Source: Mariaggregatimicrobium sp964498785
Lineage (GTDB): Bacteria > Zhuqueibacterota > Zhuqueibacteria > Thermofontimicrobiales > Thiofontviventaceae
Reading direction: 5' to 3'
NCBI GenBank assembly: GCA_964498785.1
Contig: CAZCJL010000128.1
Coordinates: 1 to 18,255 of the forward strand
DNA: 18,255 nt
A program made the translations under genes and the position numbers. Shown in pieces: positions 14,518-18,255 of the stretch; position 1 is the first letter of the stretch, and every line of letters starts with the position of its first letter. The notes below the pieces were generated by a model. That model made no database searches. It was not told where the DNA came from and saw only the letters and a list, made by a program, of their open reading frames with translations.

Positions 14518-15864
14518 ATGAAAAAACTATCAATCGGGCTCATAATGTGTTTGTTTTTGGCTCCTGTTGCTTTGACTCAGGATATACCTGCCGGAGAAGA
14601 AGCATTGGGATCGAAAAAATATGACCAGTATGAAAAACCCGAAATATGTAAAAGTTGCCATGTGGACATTTATCAACAATGGACACAGGCAATGATGTCA
14701 CAGTCTTACACACATCATTGGGATGAAATCGAATATTTCGATCTTGCTGTTGCCCATGGAAAAGCCGATGAAAAATTCTGGCCGGTTTCGCACGGATGTA
14801 ACGGATGTCACGCGCCGCTGGCATTTTTAGCCGGCGACGTTCCACCTCCGAGACCCAGCGAAAATTCCCGGGCAAATGAAGGTGTGAGCTGCGATGTATG
14901 TCACACAATCAATTCATTCAAAGGAGATATCCCGTTCAATTTCAGTTATGTCTCTGAGCCGGGACGGATAAAATATGGCCCCAAGCCGGGATTGGTTTCG
15001 CCGCATCATGAAACACGTAAAAGTGATTTTATGTCTCAGGCAGAATTTTGTGGAAATTGCCATAATGAAAAAGATCCGTTTGGGATATGGGTGAAATCCA
15101 CACAGATTGAATGGAAGGAAGGTCCCTATTCCAAAGAAGGGGTTCCCTGTCATCAATGCCACATGCCAAAAGCATGGGGCAAAAATGCAAAGATGGCAGA
15201 AGAAGGGATGATTGCACAACATTTGTTCCATGGCGCTCATGATAAAGGCAAATTACAGGGATCCGTTGAATTGCGGATGCATCCGGAGGTGAGAGAAGTG
15301 GAATACGATGAGGCTGTTGCACTTAAGGTTCAATTATTTAATGCGAAAGCAGGACACAAAATTCCCACCGGATCGGTAGAAGATCGTATCGTTTGGCTGC
15401 ATGTTACAGCAACAGATGCAGACGGAAAAGAGTATCATCTGCCGGTGGATAAAAAGGGCTTTGAAGGAGAGGAATATACGATTGCCGCAGATGTCCTGGC
15501 GTATCAGGATATGGGGATTCCCAAAGGGATTCCTGATTTCGAAGGCGTTCAGCGGGATGGCGTTCCGGTGGGAAACCGTATATTTCGAATGCCGTATTTT
15601 GATCCGCAGGGACGGATGACAATAATGCAGTGGAATACAAAAACATTAGGCGTCGATTACAGGATCGGACCCCGGGAAACGAAAGTCGAAACGTTTACCT
15701 GGCAATTGCCCGATGATATCGCTATCGGAAAAGTGACTTTTAATGCGGTGTTAAATTATCAAAAACTGGTGAAACCGGTTGCTGATTTTCTCGGTGTCCC
15801 GGAAGATGAAAGCGAAATTATACCCATCAATGAGGCAACAACGTGGATTGAAGTATACGAGTAA
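14518..15864 (+). CDS. Secreted pentaheme c-type cytochrome (cytochrome c554-like)
   Basis: A 448-residue exported protein with a Sec signal peptide (about residues 1-20, cleavage near LTQ). Five CXXCH heme sites occur in the N-terminal half: 44-48 (CKSCH), 94-98 (CNGCH), 125-129 (CDVCH), 178-182 (CGNCH) and 211-215 (CHQCH). The segment EICKSCHVDIYQQWTQAMMSQS resembles the cytochrome c554 family. The C-terminal half (about 245-448) has no heme site and is beta-rich, possibly an Ig-like domain (VALKVQLFNAKAGHKIPTG). A periplasmic or extracellular electron-transfer role is inferred; no substrate site can be named. The heme-bearing outer-membrane barrel gene follows after 64 nt. The ccm genes at the start of the window would mature it. 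Confidence 0.88.
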   Translation: MKKLSIGLIMCLFLAPVALTQDIPAGEEALGSKKYDQYEKPEICKSCHVDIYQQWTQAMMSQSYTHHWDEIEYFDLAVAHGKADEKFWPVSHGCNGCHAPLAFLAGDVPPPRPSENSRANEGVSCDVCHTINSFKGDIPFNFSYVSEPGRIKYGPKPGLVSPHHETRKSDFMSQAEFCGNCHNEKDPFGIWVKSTQIEWKEGPYSKEGVPCHQCHMPKAWGKNAKMAEEGMIAQHLFHGAHDKGKLQGSVELRMHPEVREVEYDEAVALKVQLFNAKAGHKIPTGSVEDRIVWLHVTATDADGKEYHLPVDKKGFEGEEYTIAADVLAYQDMGIPKGIPDFEGVQRDGVPVGNRIFRMPYFDPQGRMTIMQWNTKTLGVDYRIGPRETKVETFTWQLPDDIAIGKVTFNAVLNYQKLVKPVADFLGVPEDESEIIPINEATTWIEVYE

Positions 15865-15928
15865 TATTTGTATTTTTAAAGCATATTTTTGTTAACCTTA
15901 ATTTTGAAAATAGAGAGGAACTGATTTC

Positions 15929-17089
15929 ATGAAACGTATTAAAATTTTTCTGCTTGTCATCATTGCCGCGAGTTTTATCACGCCGGAAAATTCAGATGCA
16001 ATTCCGGCATTCGCTCGGCGATACAAAGTATCCTGTAACACATGCCATGCACCATTCCCGAAACTGAAACCTTATGGCGATGAATTTGCCGGGAGCGGAT
16101 TTATCATGGTTGAGGAGGAAAAAGAACGCGATTATATCACCGCGGGAGATGATTTACTCTGGTTGAACAAGGACTTCCCACTTTCTGTCCGGTTTGATGC
16201 GTATGCGATCTATGACCAAAAAATAGATGTTGATAAAGATCTGCAAACTCCCTGGGGATTGAAATTAATGTCCGGTGGTACGCTCTATAAAAACATCGGA
16301 TATTATTTCTATTTTTATATGTCAGAACGAGGCGAAGTCGCGGGTATCGAAGATGCATACATCCATTTTGACAGGGTGTTCAACACTCCGTTGGATATTA
16401 TGGTGGGCCAGTTTCAAACCTCAGATCCGCTGATGAAACGCGAATTAAGATTGACCTTTGAAGACTATATGATTTACAAAACAAATTTTGGTTCCAGTAC
16501 GAACCTGGCGTATGACCGAGGGATTATGCTCGTTTATGGAGTAGAGAAAACCGGAACAGATATTATTGGAATGGTGGTAAACGGAAACGGAAAAGATGAA
16601 GCCGATGTAAATCTAAAATTTGATAATAATAAATATAAAAATTTCGGGTTCAGGTTGAGTCAGGGAATCGGCAAGATATTAAGCGTTGGTGGATTTTATT
16701 ATCAAGGAAAGGAAGTGAGTAACGGTCTGGAAAATACTATTACTTATTATGGCCCCGATATCAACGTCGGAGTCGGTCCGGTGGAATTCACAGGCCAGTA
16801 TTTAATTCGCGAGGATAGCAATCCCACGTATCTGGCGAATGCCAGGAAATATGAGGCGTCCGGGATTGTCGCCGAGGTTGTTATTGCTCCACAACTGGAT
16901 AAATCACGATTTTATTTTGTGGGATTATATAATCAGGTAGATTCTGATTTAGATGGATATAATTATGAAACCGCAACTCTGAGTGGTAGTTATTTGCTCG
17001 CCCGGAATATGCGTTTGATTCTTGAATACACCAGAGATCTCGGGATGGAAAATAACAGGATAACGATGGGATTGGTGACCGGGTACTAA
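15929..17089 (+). CDS. Outer-membrane beta-barrel protein with N-terminal single-heme site
   Basis: A 386-residue protein with a Sec signal peptide (about 1-24), then one CXXCH site at residues 36-40 in FARRYKVSCNTCHAPFPKL, followed by LKPYGDEFAGSGF. This N-terminus is typical of a heme-bearing outer-membrane family. The remainder alternates aromatic and polar residues in strands (YKNIGYYFYFYMSE, ILSVGGFYYQG, SRFYFVGLYNQ, MRLILEYTRDL) and ends in an aromatic residue (GY), as in beta barrels. It may form a porin-cytochrome module with the pentaheme cytochrome upstream, carrying electrons through the outer membrane; this is inferred. AGAGAGGAA precedes the ATG. Confidence 0.85.
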   Translation: MKRIKIFLLVIIAASFITPENSDAIPAFARRYKVSCNTCHAPFPKLKPYGDEFAGSGFIMVEEEKERDYITAGDDLLWLNKDFPLSVRFDAYAIYDQKIDVDKDLQTPWGLKLMSGGTLYKNIGYYFYFYMSERGEVAGIEDAYIHFDRVFNTPLDIMVGQFQTSDPLMKRELRLTFEDYMIYKTNFGSSTNLAYDRGIMLVYGVEKTGTDIIGMVVNGNGKDEADVNLKFDNNKYKNFGFRLSQGIGKILSVGGFYYQGKEVSNGLENTITYYGPDINVGVGPVEFTGQYLIREDSNPTYLANARKYEASGIVAEVVIAPQLDKSRFYFVGLYNQVDSDLDGYNYETATLSGSYLLARNMRLILEYTRDLGMENNRITMGLVTGY

Positions 17090-17127
17090 TTTGTCTTTGT
17101 GAGAGGATAAAATTTTACTGTTATTTT

Positions 17128-17172
17128 GATTACAGATTTCCGAAGTCTTTAAGACTTCGGAAATCTGTAATC
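17128..17172. repeat. Perfect 22-bp inverted repeat with 1-nt centre
   Basis: The left arm 17128-17149 and right arm 17151-17172 are exact reverse complements around a single T at 17150; the core reads GAAGTCTTTAAGACTTC. It can form a long hairpin or cruciform in DNA. No T run follows, so a normal terminator is unlikely. It lies between the barrel gene and the SOD gene. A REP/MITE-like intergenic element, an mRNA end-stabiliser or a dyad operator are possible. Confidence 0.92.
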
Positions 17173-17206
17173 GATAGTTACTCAATTTTAAAGAACGGAG
17201 GACAAA

Positions 17207-17947
17207 ATGTCAACAGGACGAAGAGATTTTTTGAAACATATCGGATTGGGCAGTAGTGCGCTGTTGTTCGCAAATCATGTGATTACCGCGGCAGAGCCAC
17301 AGGATGCTCAAAAAGCAGCGGGCGGAGCGTCGCAACAGATGGTAATGAAGGAAAAACATGAGTTGCCGCCGCTTCCGTACGCGTACGACGCACTGGAACC
17401 GGTCATCGATGAACAAACGATGCGGCTGCACCATGATAAGCATCATGCCGGATATGTGAAAGGATTAAATAATGCGGAAGAAAAACTGATGTTAGCCCGG
17501 AAAAGCAATGATTACAGTCTGATCAAACATTGGGAGAGAGAACTGGCCTTTCATGGCGCGGGTCATATTTTGCATTCAATTTTCTGGAAAAATCTGACGC
17601 CAAATCGCGGTGAAAAACCAACCGGTGAACTGGCGAAAGCAATCAATGCATCGTTTGGTTCGTTTGATGAATTTAAATCACAATTTATTGCTGCTACAAA
17701 GGCGGTTGAAGGAAGCGGCTGGGGTATTTTAGCATTTCAGCCATTATTCGGTGGTTTATACATTTTTCAGGCGGAAAAGCATCAAAATCTGACGCAATGG
17801 GGTGCAATTCCGCTAATGGTTACTGATGTGTGGGAACATGCGTATTATTTGAAATATCAAAACAGACGCGCCGAATTTGTAGAAAAAGCCTTTGAAATTA
17901 TCAACTGGAAAGGGGTTGGCGAAAGCTATGATAAACTGATGCGGTGA
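17207..17947 (+). CDS. sodA: Tat-exported Fe/Mn superoxide dismutase
   Basis: A 246-residue Fe/Mn SOD carrying a twin-arginine signal: R5-R6-D-F-L-K followed by a hydrophobic stretch (IGLGSSALLFA) and a linker to about residue 50. The catalytic domain starts at HELPPLPYAYDALEP. Metal ligands by homology are H75 (RLHHDKHH), H123 (HILHSIFW), D207 and H211 (DVWEHAYY). G119 sits where MnSOD has Gly, while the usual second-sphere Gln position near 192 appears to be His, so metal choice (Fe, Mn or either) is uncertain. Tat export implies folding with metal in the cytoplasm and action in the periplasm, complementing the cytoplasmic superoxide reductase encoded upstream. GGAGGA lies upstream of the ATG. 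Confidence 0.94.
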   Translation: MSTGRRDFLKHIGLGSSALLFANHVITAAEPQDAQKAAGGASQQMVMKEKHELPPLPYAYDALEPVIDEQTMRLHHDKHHAGYVKGLNNAEEKLMLARKSNDYSLIKHWERELAFHGAGHILHSIFWKNLTPNRGEKPTGELAKAINASFGSFDEFKSQFIAATKAVEGSGWGILAFQPLFGGLYIFQAEKHQNLTQWGAIPLMVTDVWEHAYYLKYQNRRAEFVEKAFEIINWKGVGESYDKLMR

Positions 17948-18255
17948 ATCTCAGTCAAAAAAATTAACAGGATTTACGGCCGGATATTAAATACAGCGAT
18001 TCGTCTCAATGCAGGAGTATCGCTGAGTATGCTGGCAACTCGGTTTCGGTTTGGCTTAATCAATTCCAGTGTCTGTTGTAAAAAGGCAACGATAATAAGG
18101 ATGTTGTTTGATTGACGTTATAACTGTGGCGGTTGTAATAATTTTGAACGTGATAATCTTAATTATATCAAGAAAATAGAGATATGTTTTCATATTAAAG
18201 TGGGAGCAATTCCCAAAAGTTGGTAATTTCTCGTGGAGCTGTATCATAAGTTTGA
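17948..18255. other. 308-nt tail without a recognised gene
   Basis: No convincing ORF is seen on either strand. There is a weak 7-bp stem CAGCGAT (17994-18000) / ATCGCTG (18019-18025) with an 18-nt loop and no T tract. A possible promoter, TTGACG (18112-18117) with TAATAA (18136-18141) at 18-nt spacing, could serve a gene beyond the window. Both are weak. Confidence 0.55.

Noticed and set aside
17994..18025. 7-bp stem CAGCGAT/ATCGCTG after the SOD gene as a terminator
   Set aside because: The loop is 18 nt and there is no T tract.
1..18255. Searched by eye for CRISPR arrays, tRNA/rRNA genes, IS elements, phage genes or toxin-antitoxin pairs
   Set aside because: No direct-repeat array, transposase, integrase or RNA gene was recognised; a tRNA scan could not be run.

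Overview
The window is AT-rich, densely packed bacterial DNA with every gene on the + strand. Signal peptides, an outer-membrane-type beta barrel, System I (Ccm) cytochrome c maturation and multiheme cytochromes point to a didermic, respiring bacterium. Rubrerythrin, desulfoferrodoxin (superoxide reductase) and ferritin suggest an anaerobe or microaerophile that meets oxygen. The protein style and a DUF4412-like secreted protein fit the FCB superphylum (Calditrichota/KSB1-like), but this is inference. Several promoters look like canonical sigma-70 sites with 17-18 nt spacers, which differs from typical Bacteroidota promoters.

Layout. (1) 126-914: a secreted DUF4412-like protein with its own promoter and a strong terminator. 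(2) 1120-4603: a cytochrome c maturation operon, ccmC, a tiny ccmD-like ORF (1785-1913), ccmE of the cysteine (CxxxY) type, and ccmF. (3) 4604-5336: a 733-nt stretch without an intact gene, holding a possible decayed membrane-protein fragment and a good promoter. (4) 5337-7811: sdhA and sdhB, with no membrane anchor subunit beside them. (5) 7863-10237: a tight cluster of a NifS/IscS-like protein, an IscU/NifU-like scaffold, a DsrE2-like protein and a TusA-like carrier. A DUF255/YyaL thioredoxin-domain protein (10295-12403) and a second DsrE-like protein (12474-12821) follow. (6) 12864-14413: ferritin, rubrerythrin and desulfoferrodoxin. (7) 14518-17089: a five-heme secreted cytochrome and an outer-membrane barrel with an N-terminal heme site, bracketed by two perfect inverted repeats. 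(8) 17207-17947: a Tat-exported Fe/Mn superoxide dismutase. (9) 17948-18255: no gene seen.

The most striking observation is that the NifS-like protein lacks the PLP-binding lysine. The usual Ser-Ala-His-Lys before YGPKG reads Ala-Ala-Gln-Asn, and the substrate-binding Arg of the GSIRFSLG motif reads Leu. The persulfide-carrying Cys loop (GSACTS) and the rest of the fold are intact, and the neighbouring scaffold keeps its three cysteines. Together with DsrE2 and TusA this looks like a sulfur relay in which a former cysteine desulfurase no longer extracts sulfur from cysteine and instead passes on, docks or senses persulfide sulfur. That role is a hypothesis.

The parts may connect as follows: the Ccm genes mature the c-type cytochromes of region 7; the sulfur relay may supply or repair Fe-S clusters such as those of SdhB; and region 6 together with the exported SOD handles iron and reactive oxygen in the cytoplasm and outside it.
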